NCBI RefSeq assembly: GCF_000586435.1
Contig: NZ_BAWH01000009.1
Span: forward strand, 1-64,000
Source of the DNA: Psychrobacter sp. JCM 18901
Lineage (GTDB): Bacteria > Pseudomonadota > Gammaproteobacteria > Pseudomonadales > Moraxellaceae
Length of the DNA: 64,000 nucleotides
Reading direction: 5' to 3'
Under the pieces are notes generated by a model, which saw only the letters and a program-made list of their open reading frames with translations, did no database searches and was not told where the DNA came from. Shown here in pieces: positions 43,288 through 57,428 of this stretch. The stretch's first letter is position 1. Each line of letters opens with the position of its first letter. The position numbers and the translations under genes are program-made.

Positions 43288-44151
43288 TTACTGCTCTTTA
43301 GCTCTGTTATCTAGATTATCTGAGTTATCTGGATTCTTATTATCGGTAGTTTCATGCTCAATGTTTTCATCTACAGAGCTATCGTCTTCGTTGCTACTTG
43401 CAGCCTCAAGCGCAGCAATCCAGTTTTTCATCACATCAATTTCAGTTTGCTGGTTATCAATGACGTCTTGAGCTAACTGACGCATCTCTTCATCTGTCCC
43501 ATATTCGAGCTGAACTTTTGCCATATCAACAGCGGCAATATGATGCGGTAGCATACCGCGTGCAAATGCCATATCAGGCACGGGATCAGCCACACCCAAA
43601 GTCATTTCGCCATGCATATTTTCCATGTTTTTAGCATATGCTTGCTGCATTGCCACAGTATTTGGCTTAGGTTTGGCAGCATCAGGATGGCTAGCCAACC
43701 ACTTGTTTAAGACATCGATTTCAGCTTGCTGGGCCGTAATGACATCTTGAGCAAGTTGGCGCATCGCTTCATCAGTACCATACTTGAGCTCTATTTTTGC
43801 CATCTCTACCGCGCCGCGATGATGTCCCAACATGCCTTTAGCAAAAGCGGTATCGGGATCGTTATACCTCATCCCAATCATCATCTCGTCATGCATTCTA
43901 GTCATCGATCTCGTATAGTCTCTGAGCATATCGCTCATTTGAGACTCATCACTGACACTGCTATCGCTATCATTTGTTAGAGTATCATCTGCCATACCGT
44001 CATGCTCAGCATGTGGCATATCAGTCACGGGCGGTGAGGTTTCTTCCGCAGGATTTGATTGGTTGTCCTCAGTCGTTGGCTGACAGGCGCTCAATACAAG
44101 CGCCGCAGAAATGCTAGTGACCAACGAAAGAAAACGACGAGAAGCAATCAT
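43288..44151 (-). CDS. Lipoprotein with two DUF305 domains
   Basis: A 287-residue lipoprotein: signal peptide with lipobox LSAC, an Asp/Ser-rich linker, then two tandem ferritin-like DUF305 repeats. Repeat 1 shows MHDEMMIG and FAKGMLGHHRGAVEMAK; repeat 2 shows MHGEMTLG and FARGMLPHHIAAVDMAK. Each is followed by YGTDE.MRQLAQDVI. The His/Met-rich helices suggest metal binding; DUF305 proteins often occur with copper-resistance genes, but none is adjacent here. An acidic tail ends the protein. Frame intact. Confidence 0.9.
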   Translation of the reverse strand: MIASRRFLSLVTSISAALVLSACQPTTEDNQSNPAEETSPPVTDMPHAEHDGMADDTLTNDSDSSVSDESQMSDMLRDYTRSMTRMHDEMMIGMRYNDPDTAFAKGMLGHHRGAVEMAKIELKYGTDEAMRQLAQDVITAQQAEIDVLNKWLASHPDAAKPKPNTVAMQQAYAKNMENMHGEMTLGVADPVPDMAFARGMLPHHIAAVDMAKVQLEYGTDEEMRQLAQDVIDNQQTEIDVMKNWIAALEAASSNEDDSSVDENIEHETTDNKNPDNSDNLDNRAKEQ

Positions 44152-44373
44152 GACATATCCCTATTGCGAAAAAAACCAAACGATAAATGGATAATACCTA
44201 TTATACATAATCAATTACGTGCTGAATGTTAGCAGATAAACCTTACCCATTCGAGACACTATGTTTAACAGGTCGTAATATATTAGTGTCAGAGCTTTAT
44301 ATTAGGGGCTAAACAGCTAAATAGCCAAACAGTGTGAACTAATCAACAATATATAAACTTAAAACTATCTAAA

Positions 44374-44987
44374 CTAGCTAGAAATACCTAGCTGACGACA
44401 GTGTTCGCTAGTTAGATGAACGCGTACAAACTCCCCAACAGCTAACTCACCTAGCTCAAATCCTGCCACTGACCAACGTATCAAACGCAGACAAGGCAGA
44501 CCGACATGCGCTGTCATACGTCTAACTTGGCGATTTTTACCTTCATATATTGTCAGCATTAGCCATGAGTCCGGTACGCTTTTACGCTCACGTATTGGCG
44601 GATTGCGCTGCCAGAGTACCATCGGTAGCTCATTTTCACTGACGTGTTTGACCTCAGCAGGTAGCGTTTTACCATCTTTTAAAACCACGCCACGTTTGAG
44701 CTTATTGAGTTGCTCAGCAGTAGGGGTTCCTTCTACTTGCACTAAATAAGTTTTACCTTGTTTGCGCCCTGCATTGGCTTTTGGCGGATGAGTAATTGCT
44801 TTATTAACTCGACCATCATCGGTCAAAATCAGCAAGCCCTCTGAAGTGGCATCTAGCTACCAGCAACTCGCAAAGCCTTGTCAGTAAAGTATTGCGATAG
44901 GGTGGTGTGATCGTTATTACTGTCATCTCTAAACTGACTTTGCACGCCGTAAGGCTTATTGAATAAGATGAGACTAGAAGTAGACAT
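44374..44987 (-). CDS. rluE: 23S rRNA pseudouridine synthase RluE-like (frame broken once)
   Basis: RsuA-family pseudouridine synthase; RluE modifies U2457 of 23S rRNA in E. coli. MSTSSLILFNKPYGVQSQF starts the catalytic domain directly, without an S4 domain, as in RluE. After correction RVAGRLDATSEGLLILTDDG holds the catalytic Asp; later blocks are KTYLVQVEG and LTIYEGKNRQVRRMTAHVGLPCLRLIRW. At about 44856 one base is lost (minus strand GGTAGCTAGATG for GGTAGGCTAGATG), causing a stop just before the catalytic motif. Corrected length 204. Confidence 0.92.
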
Positions 44988-45425
44988 AAAACGGTGTTTC
45001 CTAGTTTGTGATGGACAATGAATCATTGTAGCGTATGTTTTGTGATGCAGAGCTAGTATTAAGCGACAAGACTACGGGCGATATATTTAACGTGCTGTAT
45101 GCTACGTGACCTGCTACAAAAGTAGGACAGCGCTTGTATAAATTTGCTGTTATCCTAAATCCGCATTCTGATAGTGGTATTTATATTTTTAATAGAGAAA
45201 TATCTACTAGCTGCAAGCGATAATTATTGTTTGGGTCTTTATTTTAATTTTTTTAGCTTCGAGCTATTTTTAACATTGTTTAAATCAATGCCGCAAGTGT
45301 CATACTCATCAAAGCTTTGCTTAACCGATAAGCGCCCAGAGCGTTACAACTATAATAAAACGGTTAGCATAATAAAGTGTCTAGTTCGCTTGCGACGTCC
45401 AACATACAACCAAGGAGTATCATCG
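44988..45425. other. Intergenic region, rluE / icd
   Basis: About 440 AT-rich bases holding the promoters of divergent rluE and icd. AAGGAG at 45412-45417 is the icd ribosome site. The frame is open upstream of icd to 45174, but that stretch has no family character. Confidence 0.45.
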
Positions 45426-46686
45426 ATGTCATATGATAAGGTTATCGTGCCAAGAGACGGCGAAAAAGTGACCGTAAACGCAGATTTAACATTAAATGTT
45501 CCCAACCATCCGATCATTCCGTTTGTGGAAGGTGATGGAATCGGTGTAGATATCACGCCTGTCATGATAAAAGTAGTCAATGCTGCGGTTGATAAAGCGT
45601 ATCACGGCAAGAAGTCTATCATTTGGATGGAGACGTATCTTGGTGAAAAGGCAGCGAAAGTATATGACGGCGATTATTTGCCAAGCGAGACGCTAGAGAT
45701 TCTAAAAGACTACGTCATTAGTATCAAGGGTCCATTGACCACGCCAGTGGGTGGTGGCTTTAGTTCGTTAAACGTCGCAGTGCGCCAAAACCTCGATCTG
45801 TATGTCTGTCAACGCCCCGTACGCTGGTTTGAGGGCGTACCAAGCCCAGTGCAGCATCCAGAGCTGACGGATATGGTTATTTTCCGTGAAAATACAGAAG
45901 ATATCTACACGGGTATCGAGTGGAAAGCGGGCAGTGATGATGCCAAAAAAAGTTATCAATTTCTTAAGAGATGAGATGGGTGTGACCAGTATTCGCTTCC
46001 CTGAAGACTGCGGCATCGGTATCAAGCCTGTCTCAAAAGAAGGCTCTCAGCGCTTAGTACGCAAAGCGATTCAGCATGCCATTGATAATGATTTGCCAAA
46101 TGTGACCCTAGTGCACAAAGGCAATATCATGAAGTTTACAGAGGGCGCGTTTAAGGATTGGGGTTATGAGCTAGCGGCAGAGCGTTTTGGTGCAGAGTTA
46201 TTAGATGGCGGTCCATGGATGACTATGAAAAATCCAAAAACGGGTAATGATATTATTATTAAAGACGTCATCGCTGATGCGTTTTTGCAGCAGATTTTGA
46301 TGCGTCCTGCAGACTATTCTGTAGTGGCAACGCTCAATCTAAACGGTGACTATATCTCTGATGCCTTGGCGGCTGAAGTAGGCGGTATTGGTATCGCGCC
46401 TGGCGCAAATAAAGGCGGCGCGATTGCTGTTTATGAAGCGACGCACGGTACTGCGCCTAAGTATGCTGGTCAAAATAAAGTAAATCCAGGTTCATTGATA
46501 TTGTCTGCTGAGATGATGCTTCGTGATATGGGCTGGACGGAAGCAGCTGATCTTGTTATCAGTGGTATCCAAGGGGCGATTGCCAACAAAACAGTCACGT
46601 ATGATTTTGAGCGTCTGATGCCGGATGCTACCTTACTGAGTACTTCTGAGTTTGGTAAGGCGATTATTAAGCATATGGAAGCCTAA
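45426..46686 (+). CDS. icd: Dimeric NADP-isocitrate dehydrogenase (frame broken once)
   Basis: TCA-cycle enzyme (isocitrate to 2-oxoglutarate). [38 protein letters not shown] with the phosphorylatable Ser of the E. coli type, [14 protein letters not shown], and [28 protein letters not shown] are diagnostic. An A7 run at 45945-45951 (expected 6) stops the raw frame; correction gives [19 protein letters not shown]. Corrected length 419. Convergent with a second, unrelated isocitrate dehydrogenase. Confidence 0.96.
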
Positions 46687-46728
46687 GACTACTTAAACGC
46701 TAAGCATTCTATTTTATTGTTATGTACA

Positions 46729-46760
46729 AAAAGCCGCCTGATTATATAGGTGGCTTTTTT
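46729..46760 (+). terminator. Terminator of icd
   Basis: AAAAGCCGCCT / AGGTGGCTTTTTT around the loop GATTATAT. Confidence 0.85.
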
Positions 46761-46920
46761 TATTTCACTTTTTATAAAGATTTTAGAAAACACAAAAAAA
46801 CACCCCAACGTTCGAAGACGGTTGAGATGTTCTTTTACTAAGACTTAAACCCGCTTAATCGCTTCTGGGTATAAAAACCAAAAGCGATTAGGTTTAATGG
46901 TCTAAGAGCAATCGCTTAAA

Positions 46921-49750
<2,830 letters not shown>

Positions 49751-51132
49751 ATGAGTTTAGAGTATGCGCTGATTAATGATACCAGCTGGCAGAGCCAAAC
49801 AGAGTGGCAGACGCCAGATACCCCTTTTATGTCATTCGCTTTTTGGCAAGCGCTGACTGACACACGAGCAATTGGTGAGCAGGCAGGGTGGCTACCAATA
49901 TTTATTTTGGTACATCGTGTCACAGGCGCTACTAACAGTGCGGATAGTGAAGATAACACTGATACCTTAGTAGATAGCACAGCAAAAAATACATTGCAAC
50001 CTGTGGCTGTCATGCCAGTATTTATAAAAGGTCATCATCGTGGTGAGTTTGTATTTGATCATGCATGGGCAGAAGCTTATGCGCGCTATGGCGTTGATTA
50101 CTATCCGCGATTGGTCACTAGCGCACCATATACACCGATTACTGGCCAAAGGATTTGGTTGGCAAAAGGTGAAACCTTAAATGAAGATATCTTCAGAACG
50201 GCCATCGCAGGTATCGATGATATCGCTCAACAAGTGGGGGCCTCAAGCTGGCATGGACTGTTTGTGACACCTAATTTGGCCTCTATCGCCACCACATCTA
50301 TGCCAACTGAAATTGATGTAGAGCTTGCGATAGCGGCTCAAGAAAGCGGTGTAGAGTCAGCTGCTATTGAGCTACCGATATTTGAGCGTCAAGGCTGTCA
50401 GTTCTTATGGCAAAACAAAGACTTGCTTAATGACCGTAAGCCATTTACAGATTTTGATGCGTTTTTGATGACCTTAAAAGCCAAAAAGCGTAAAACCATT
50501 CGGCTGAGCGCCGTAAAGTTGCTGAGCAGGACATTAGTTGCCAGCGCAAGTGCGGCGATGCTATTAGCGATGCTGATTGGAAAGCCTTTTATCATTGTTA
50601 TGTGATGACCTATGCAGTACGCGGACAGCAGCCTTATTTGACGATAGATTTTTTTATGGCATTGGCAGCGAGCATGCCTGAGCATATAATGCTTGCGCAA
50701 GCACGCGACGCCAGTGGTGAGATTATCGCGAGTAGTTTGTTCTTATATGACAGACCTGATAGCGACAATGTTGATGGTGATAAGGCTGATGGCGTTAATA
50801 ATGCCACCTTATATGGTCGTTACTGGGGTGCGCTAGGTGAGTATGACAGCTTGCATTTTGAGCTGTGCTATTACCAAGGTATTGAGTTTGCTATTGAGCA
50901 AGGGCTGATGTCTTTTGATCCTGGTACGCAAGGCGAGCATAAGCTGGTACGTGGTTTTATCCCAACGACGACACATTCTATCCATCGTATCTATGATCCG
51001 CGTTTTGTACCGGCGATTGGCGATTTTTGTGCCAGAGATCGGCTGCATATGGCGCAGTACCGTCAGCAGGCCTTTGAAGCTTTGCCTTTTAATGCAGACA
51101 ATATGCCTGAATTTGACGGCAGTGCTTCATAG
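49751..51132 (+). CDS. COG3146/FemAB-like GNAT-fold protein (frame broken once)
   Basis: A protein of the FemAB-related family often labelled peptidogalycan biosynthesis protein (PF04339). Conserved stretches are FMSFAFWQALTD, a GWLP segment, PVFIKGHHRGEFVFDHAWAEAYARYG, TPITGQRI, and in the C-terminal half YGRYWGALGEYDSLHFELCYYQGIEFAIEQGL and FDPGTQGEHKLVRGF. The real function is unknown; an acyltransferase fold is expected. A base is lost near 50504 (after ACCATTCGGC), after which the corrected frame reads ERRKVAEQDISCQRKCGDA and joins the two halves. Corrected length about 460. Confidence 0.85.
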
Positions 51133-51231
51133 CATTGATTCATCACGGTAATCAGCTTTGACTCACTCTGCTTTTATTCGTATGTACCTTTTAACTATCA
51201 AACACCCTATAGAAAATACTAGCCGTAAACT

Positions 51232-51723
51232 ATGACCAGCAATTCTTTTAGTTCTACCAGTGGCCTACCTCCTACTGAACTCTTGCCTTGGCTCAATGCT
51301 GAAGGTTCTCTGACTGCGATGCTTGAGGTAAAAGCGGGTCAGCCGCTACGTGTCGAGCGTAGCTTTGAGGGTTATCGCTCATTGTCATTGGCACAAAAAC
51401 GACAGTTGGGTGTACGAGGCGCTATGCTAAATCGTCCGATGCTGGCGTGGGTACGCGAGGCGCAGCTATATGGTAATGATGAGCAACCATGGGTCGAGGC
51501 ACAGAGTATCTTTCCGTTACCCAGTCTCAAAGGGCGCGCCCGTCGTCTGCAACAGTTAAAAGGTACGCCCATCGGATATGTGTTGTTTAAGCGCAGTCGC
51601 ACCTTGCCCAATCAGCGCTTTATCCAACACACGGGCGCAGGCTGGCAACGACAAACACGTTATGATTGGTATGGGCGCACGCTACTGATTAGCGAAACGT
51701 TTTTAGCTTCATTTTTAAAATGA
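51232..51723 (+). CDS. ubiC: Chorismate pyruvate-lyase UbiC
   Basis: Splits chorismate to 4-hydroxybenzoate and pyruvate, the first step of ubiquinone synthesis. RMxL-type core as VRGAMLNRPMLAWVREAQLYG, then EAQSIFPLPSLKGRARRLQQLKGTPIGYVLF and YGRTLLISETFL; the family's conserved R-E pair is preserved. 163 residues, frame intact. No ubiA follows in this window. Confidence 0.88.
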   Translation: MTSNSFSSTSGLPPTELLPWLNAEGSLTAMLEVKAGQPLRVERSFEGYRSLSLAQKRQLGVRGAMLNRPMLAWVREAQLYGNDEQPWVEAQSIFPLPSLKGRARRLQQLKGTPIGYVLFKRSRTLPNQRFIQHTGAGWQRQTRYDWYGRTLLISETFLASFLK

Positions 51724-52211
51724 GCACACTCGTAGTATATAGTCAGACCAATATGAAAAAGATACAGCGGGACTGGGATAAGTTTTTTGCAGCCTCTGTC
51801 GGCGCAGGCACAGCAAGCCAGAAAAATTTATACCAGTTTCGCGTTATTAAACAATGTGTCAGTTTTATTTAGTATCGACTATAAGTTAGGATATTAATAA
51901 AAATATTGTTTTAACCGTATGGGTGAGCCGCCAGTAAATACTTTATTTTATTGGCTATTTATCTGCGTGATATAGCCATTTAAATTGCTCAGCTTGCTGT
52001 GAGGTTTTTTTGCGCTCGCAGTACAAATTTTCATGTTACACTTAATCTTTAGCGATGATATCGATGCATTTATATGTCGAATTTATTGCCTATAATGGAC
52101 GAGTTAATAACAAGGCCAATTGCCTTTGCTTGCCTATTTTACCTCCTTTTACTACTCGCTTCTTTTTCATAAACACTACCATTAACGATAGCCACTACCT
52201 AGGACATCACT
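51724..52211. other. Intergenic region upstream of glyA
   Basis: About 490 AT-rich bases. AGGA at 52201-52204 is the glyA ribosome site. No riboswitch or tRNA is recognised. Confidence 0.45.
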
Positions 52212-53468
52212 ATGTTTAAAGATATTTCTATCAAAGAGTTTGATCCAGCACTTGCTGAAGCCATGGCCGCAGAAAGCGTTCGTCAAGAAAATCACATAGA
52301 GCTTATTGCCTCTGAAAACTACTGCTCGCAAGCAGTGATGGAAGCACAAGGCACTGACCTTACCAACAAATACGCTGAAGGTTATCCAGGTAAGCGCTAT
52401 TACGGTGGTTGTGAGCACGTCGATGTGGTTGAGCAATTGGCTATTGATCGTGCAAAAGAGCTGTTCGGTGCTGAGTACGTCAACGTCCAGCCACACTCGG
52501 GTAGCCAAGCAAACTCTGCGGTATTTTTAGCGTTGCTTGAAGCCAATGACACGGTACTAGGCATGAGCCTAGACGCTGGTGGTCACTTGACGCATGGCGC
52601 GCATATTAACTTCTCAGGTCTGAACTACAACGCCGTACAGTATGGCTTGGTCGAAGGCACTGGCCTTATTGATTATGACCAAGTAGATGCTCTAGCACGT
52701 GAGCACAAGCCTAAAATGATCATCGCGGGTTTCTCAGCATACTCACAAGTAGTCGATTGGCAGCGTTTCCGTGACATCGCGGACGAAGTAGGCGCTTACC
52801 TGTTAGTCGATATGGCTCACGTTGCAGGCCTAGTTGCTGGTGGTGTTTATCCAAACCCAGTACCTTTCGCTGATGTGGTTACAACGACGACGCACAAAAC
52901 TCTACGTGGCCCACGCTCAGGTATGATTTTGTCGCGTGATGAAGTATTGGCTAAAAAGCTAAACTCAGCTGTATTCCCAGGCAACCAAGGTGGCCCGTTA
53001 ATGCATGTCATCGCGGCAAAAGCGGTTTGCTTTAAAGAAGCGTTAGAAGATAACTTCAAAACGTATCAGCAGCAAGTAGTGAAAAACGCGCAAGCAATGG
53101 CAAAAGTGGTTCAAGAGCGCGGCTATGAAGTCATCTCTGGTGGTACTGAAAACCATCTAATGCTGATCAGTCTCGTTAAGCAAGAAATGACGGGTAAAGA
53201 AGCGGACAAATGGCTTGGTGAAGCACACATCACTGTCAACAAAAACGCTGTACCAAACGATCCAAAATCACCATTCGTGACTTCTGGTATTCGTATCGGT
53301 ACACCAGCTATTACTACTCGCGGTTTTAACGAAGCACAAGCGGGTGAGTTGGCAGGTTGGATCTGTGACGTACTAGACAGCCGCGGTGATGAAGCGGTTG
53401 CTACTGAAGTGCGCGCTAAAGTAGAAGCTATTTGTGCACAATTGCCAGTTTATGCTAAAAATCAGTAA
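52212..53468 (+). CDS. glyA: Serine hydroxymethyltransferase
   Basis: PLP enzyme that converts serine and tetrahydrofolate to glycine and methylene-[53 protein letters not shown], and the PLP lysine in [18 protein letters not shown] are present. 418 residues, frame intact, ending in a strong terminator. Confidence 0.97.
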   Translation: MFKDISIKEFDPALAEAMAAESVRQENHIELIASENYCSQAVMEAQGTDLTNKYAEGYPGKRYYGGCEHVDVVEQLAIDRAKELFGAEYVNVQPHSGSQANSAVFLALLEANDTVLGMSLDAGGHLTHGAHINFSGLNYNAVQYGLVEGTGLIDYDQVDALAREHKPKMIIAGFSAYSQVVDWQRFRDIADEVGAYLLVDMAHVAGLVAGGVYPNPVPFADVVTTTTHKTLRGPRSGMILSRDEVLAKKLNSAVFPGNQGGPLMHVIAAKAVCFKEALEDNFKTYQQQVVKNAQAMAKVVQERGYEVISGGTENHLMLISLVKQEMTGKEADKWLGEAHITVNKNAVPNDPKSPFVTSGIRIGTPAITTRGFNEAQAGELAGWICDVLDSRGDEAVATEVRAKVEAICAQLPVYAKNQ

Positions 53469-53486
53469 ACTTTAGAATGGTAATAA

Positions 53487-53519
53487 AAAACCGCTAAGCT
53501 TTTGCTTAGCGGTTTTTTT
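53487..53519 (+). terminator. Terminator of glyA
   Basis: AAAAACCGCTAAGC / GCTTAGCGGTTTTTTT with a four-base loop. Confidence 0.9.
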
Positions 53520-53777
53520 GTTATTGCTCTCTATAAATATTAGAGCATTTAACGCAAACCTATATTGGTATTGCTATTTAGCTCTTTTTAATTATATTTC
53601 AGTCTGTTATTTAACCTGAAGACTACTACCGACATTTTTCGATAAGTGTAGTGAGCTTGATTGAGTTCCGCTATTAGTTTTAAAGAGCTAAGTTGACGTT
53701 TAATTAAGAAAAATATGTAAATCTCTTTGTTCATACAAAACTATTAGTATATAGTCAGTATTGAACATTTAGTAATA

Positions 53778-53822
53778 ATACTAATACAAATTATAATAAA
53801 TAGTTACACTTTGTATTAGTAT
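53778..53822. repeat. 13-bp perfect inverted repeat before the AGCS symporter gene
   Basis: ATACTAATACAAA and TTTGTATTAGTAT flank 19 bases, about 55 bases before the symporter start. Could be an operator or leader hairpin. Confidence 0.75.
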
Positions 53823-53876
53823 CGCTGTAATTGATTGAATAATTATATAAATGTTATTTTCACTAAAGGGATTTAC

Positions 53877-55413
53877 ATGAAAAAAATAATCTTTAGTCGC
53901 AACGATGCTATTACTCAGCACGACTCTTGCGCAAGCAGCAGAACAATCAGGTTTAGCAGCATTTAGAGCAGGTCTCGATGGCTTTATGGCCAATATATTT
54001 GGCTGGTTCGTCGACCTTATTTTCTTTTCAGTACCTCTTGGAGACGTCAGCTTCCCCCTCATTGTGGGTTGGTTATTAGTTGCCGCACTCGTATTCACTT
54101 TTTACTTTGGATTTATTCAGTTTCGTCAAATAGGCCTGTCTCTAGATATTGTCAGAGGCAAATATACCGATCCAAATCCCGCCAATAAAGAAGAAGGCGA
54201 GGTCAGCCATTTTCAAGCCTTAGCTACTGCTCTATCAGGTACCGTTGGTCTTGGTAACATCGCAGGCGTTGGTGCAGCGCTTGCTATTGGTGGACCTGGC
54301 GCTACCTTTTGGATGATTATGGTCGGCCTATTCGGTATGGCGACTAAGTTTGTAGAATGTACGCTAGGTGTCAAATACCGTACGGTACTACCATCTGGCG
54401 TCGTATCAGGTGGCCCTATGTACTACCTAAGCCGCGGTATGGCTGAACGTGGTATGGGCGGATTAGGTAAGTTTCTGGCTGTTGGTTTTGCACTCATGTG
54501 TATATTGGCGACCTTTGGTGCCGGTAACATGTTCCAGGGTAACCAAGCCTTTGCAGTCATGAGCTCTACTTTTAGCATTCCAACGGACTACAGTGTATTC
54601 TTTGGTATTGGCTTAGCGTTTTTAGTCGGTATGGTTATCATTGGTGGTATGCCTCGCATCGCAACCGTTACCGAAAAAGTCGTACCCTTTATGGCTTTGT
54701 TATACATTACTATGGCAGTAATCGTACTGATTGCTAACTTTAATCATATTGGCACTACATTTGGCGAGATTTTCTCGGGTGCCTTCACTGGTGCTGGTGT
54801 AGCTGGTGGCTTTATTGGCGCATTGATTCAAGGTTTAAAACGTGCCACTTTCTCTAACGAAGCGGGTGTTGGTTCAGCCGCTATTGCTCACTCAGCGGTA
54901 AAAACTAAAGAGCCTGCTACTGAAGGTTTAGTAGCGCTATTAGAGCCTTTCATTGATACGGTTGTTATCTGTACGATGACGGCGCTTGTTATTACTATCT
55001 CTGGGGTGAACACTGCCGCAAACTTGCAAACCCAAGCGCTTACTGGTGTGGATCTAACCCGTGCAGCCTTTATGGAAACGGCACCTATCTTCCAGTATTT
55101 CCTAGCGGTTGCGGTATTGTTATTTGCTTTCTCAACGATGATTTCATGGTCATACTATGGTCTAAAAGCTTGGACTTACCTTTTCGGTGAAGGTAAAGGC
55201 GGCGAGATGATATACAAACTTATCTTCTTAATCTTCGTTGTTATCGGTACTATCGTACAGTTCAGCTTCGTTATCGACTTCTCAGATGCGGCTCTATTCG
55301 CTATGGCTATCTTTAACATCATAGGTCTGTACTTCTTGATGCCAATTGTGAAAAGAGAGGTTAATTCTTTCATAGCGCGTGTGAAAAGTGGTGAAATTAA
55401 GAAGTATAAATAA
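53877..55413 (+). CDS. Alanine/glycine:cation symporter (AGCS family), frame broken near start
   Basis: Sodium-coupled amino-acid carrier with about eleven hydrophobic segments. SHFQALATALSGTVGLGNIAGVG is the family signature, followed by GGPGATFWMI, KYRTVLPSGVVSGGPMYYL and FSNEAGVGSAAIAHSA. The first eight codons are out of frame with the rest: removing one base between 53880 and 53900 gives a signal-like start MKKIILVATMLLLSTTLAQA. Without that, translation could begin at 53905. Corrected length 511. Substrate (alanine or glycine) is inferred from family. Confidence 0.92.
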
Positions 55414-55451
55414 TAGGTTCGATTGAACACTCTATTATAACTTGATAATTA

Positions 55452-55487
55452 AAAAAAGCCCGCCAAGATGAGTCTTGGCGGGCTTTT
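55452..55487. terminator. Bidirectional terminator, AGCS symporter / gltS
   Basis: AAAAAAGCCCGCCAAGA / TCTTGGCGGGCTTTT stem between convergent genes. Confidence 0.9.
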
Positions 55488-55549
55488 CGATGGCTGGTAT
55501 TTGTTATTTGCTAGATAGCTGTTAAGTTCTGATCTGTAACAGCATCAGC

Positions 55550-56824
55550 CTACATAAACGGCAGTTTAGTAAAAATCTGCAATATCGTGGCATTGACGAT
55601 ATCAACAAAGAACGCACCAACCATTGGCACGATTAGGAATGCTTTAGGTGAAGGCAAATAGCGATCGGTGACTGCCTGCATATTTGCAATTGCAGTCGGT
55701 GTCGCACCCATACCAAAACCACAATGCCCCGCTGATAATACAGCCGCGTCGTAGTCTTTACCCATAATTTTAAAAGTAATCAGGTACACGTAGATAATCA
55801 TAATGATGGTCTGTACGACCAATATGACTAGCACAGGGCCTGCCAAATCGGTCAATTGCCACAGTTTTAATGATAACAATGCCATCGCCAAAAATAGACT
55901 TAAAGACGCATTACCAAGTACATCAATTGAGCGGTCAAACATATCAAAATTGAAGACCATCGTTAGCACATTGCGAATGATGACGCCGCCTGCCAATGCC
56001 CATACGAAAGTAGGCAGCTCAAACCATGTACCTTCAGCAACGATGGCCATCACATCGGCAAAAGCCAAAGCACCTGCGAATAGTGCCAAGGTTTCGATAG
56101 TAGAAGAAGCGGTGATAAAGCGCATGCTATCAGGCCTTTCAAAGATATCTTTATTACTACCTGCAGACTCCTCATCGTGTTTGGTACTATATAACGACTG
56201 TGCACCAGCAACTTTTTCGATATCGCTAGGATCAGGGTTGGCTGGCGTTGGTTTTAGTCCAAGTCGGTTAATCAAGCGACGGGCAACAGGACCACCAACG
56301 ATACCACCCGCGACCAAACCATAAGTAGCAACCGCGATACCAAGCGTCGTCGCACCGACCACACCATAGTCTTGTTCTAACGTAATGCCCCAAGCGCCTG
56401 CTGTACCATGACCACCTGTTAGAGCGATAGAACCTGTCACCAGACCGAGCAAAGGATCAAGTCCTAACGCACTTGCCATAGCCACACCAACGACGTCCTG
56501 CAATACAATAAACACTGAAACAACGATAGTAAAAATCAATAATGGTGTGCCGCCTGCTTTTAATCGACTAAAATCAGCGCTCAGACCGATGGACGCAAAG
56601 AACATCAACATGGTGGCGGTCTGTAATCCTTGATGAAAGTTAAAACTATATCCCCAAACCATATTGAGAGCATAGACAACAATCGCCGCGACCAAACCAC
56701 CAGCAACCGGTTCTGGGATATTAAAGTCTTCTAGAAACTTTACTCTCCGCACCAAAAACCGCCCAAGAAGCAGTACTAGGGTGGCCAATATCAGGGTGTA
56801 ATAACCGTTTAAGGTAATCTCCAT
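55550..56824 (-). CDS. gltS: Sodium/glutamate symporter GltS
   Basis: ESS-family sodium-dependent glutamate carrier. NIPEPVAGGLVAAIVVY, TGSIALTGGHGTAGAWG and AVLSAGHCGFGMGATPTAIANM are the two inverted-repeat reentrant-loop signatures of the family. 424 residues with about ten hydrophobic segments, frame intact. Confidence 0.95.
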   Translation of the reverse strand: MEITLNGYYTLILATLVLLLGRFLVRRVKFLEDFNIPEPVAGGLVAAIVVYALNMVWGYSFNFHQGLQTATMLMFFASIGLSADFSRLKAGGTPLLIFTIVVSVFIVLQDVVGVAMASALGLDPLLGLVTGSIALTGGHGTAGAWGITLEQDYGVVGATTLGIAVATYGLVAGGIVGGPVARRLINRLGLKPTPANPDPSDIEKVAGAQSLYSTKHDEESAGSNKDIFERPDSMRFITASSTIETLALFAGALAFADVMAIVAEGTWFELPTFVWALAGGVIIRNVLTMVFNFDMFDRSIDVLGNASLSLFLAMALLSLKLWQLTDLAGPVLVILVVQTIIMIIYVYLITFKIMGKDYDAAVLSAGHCGFGMGATPTAIANMQAVTDRYLPSPKAFLIVPMVGAFFVDIVNATILQIFTKLPFM

Positions 56825-56851
56825 AGGTTAATCCTTTCTATAAAATAAATT

Positions 56852-56895
56852 AACCTGAATTCGGGATAAATATGGCTTTATCTCGAATTCAGGTT
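56852..56895. terminator. Long hairpin between barstar-like gene and gltS
   Basis: Two 19-base arms, AACCTGAATTCGGGATAAA and TTTATCTCGAATTCAGGTT, pair with one mismatch around TATGGC. Probably ends the RNase/inhibitor transcript on the minus strand although no clean T tract follows. It sits 28 bases before the gltS start. Confidence 0.7.
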
Positions 56896-56962
56896 TCTAT
56901 GATGACGAATAATTATCGGTGACTATCGGCGGTCAAGCTTGCAATATATAGGCTGTTAACGA

Positions 56963-57428
56963 CTAATTTTCTAACGCATAAGCTTCATTCTCAGATGGCA
57001 CGATGATCCACAATTGTGGTTTGCCAAATTCTCTAAAGGCATCCTCAATGATGCTTTTAAAGACATTGAAGTCCTCAGTGTTTATCCTTTTGACGTCTGT
57101 CAAATCAAGCCTTAAATGAATTGCCTCACTGTCTGTTAGACAATCCCATGCACTGTCCCAGTTGTGTGAAAAATAACTAGGGAAGTCACAGGCCTTGCCT
57201 AAACTCGTCAATAGCTCAGTTTTTTTCGAGCGTGTCACCTACGGCTATAGTAACAGCCTGCGCAGGAATGCTAGTACCCAGTGCTGTACCGTTTTGGTTA
57301 ATGTGGTCTTGATTCACGTGGCTTTGATTAACGTAGTGGATTGCTTGGTTCATACTGTCTCGATTCATATCGGCTTGGTTCGTATCCGCTTGTTTCATAT
57401 TAGCTCGTTTCATATTAGCTCGTTTCAT
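56963..57428 (-). CDS. Barstar-like ribonuclease inhibitor (frame broken once)
   Basis: Putative immunity protein for the RNase encoded directly upstream. The barstar signature is PSYFSHNWDSAWDCLTD: the two Asp that plug the barnase active site (barstar D35 and D39) correspond to D91 and D95. The downstream LDLTDVKRINTEDFNVFKSIIEDAFREFGKPQLWIIV fits the rest of the barstar fold. A T7 run at 57220-57226 (expected 6) breaks the frame; corrected it reads GDTLEKTELLTSLGK. ATG 57428 follows the RNase stop by one base with AGGTG as ribosome site. The first 28 codons are repetitive (MKRAN-type), making it about 154 residues against about 90 for barstar. Later ATGs in the repeat are possible starts. 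Confidence 0.85.
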
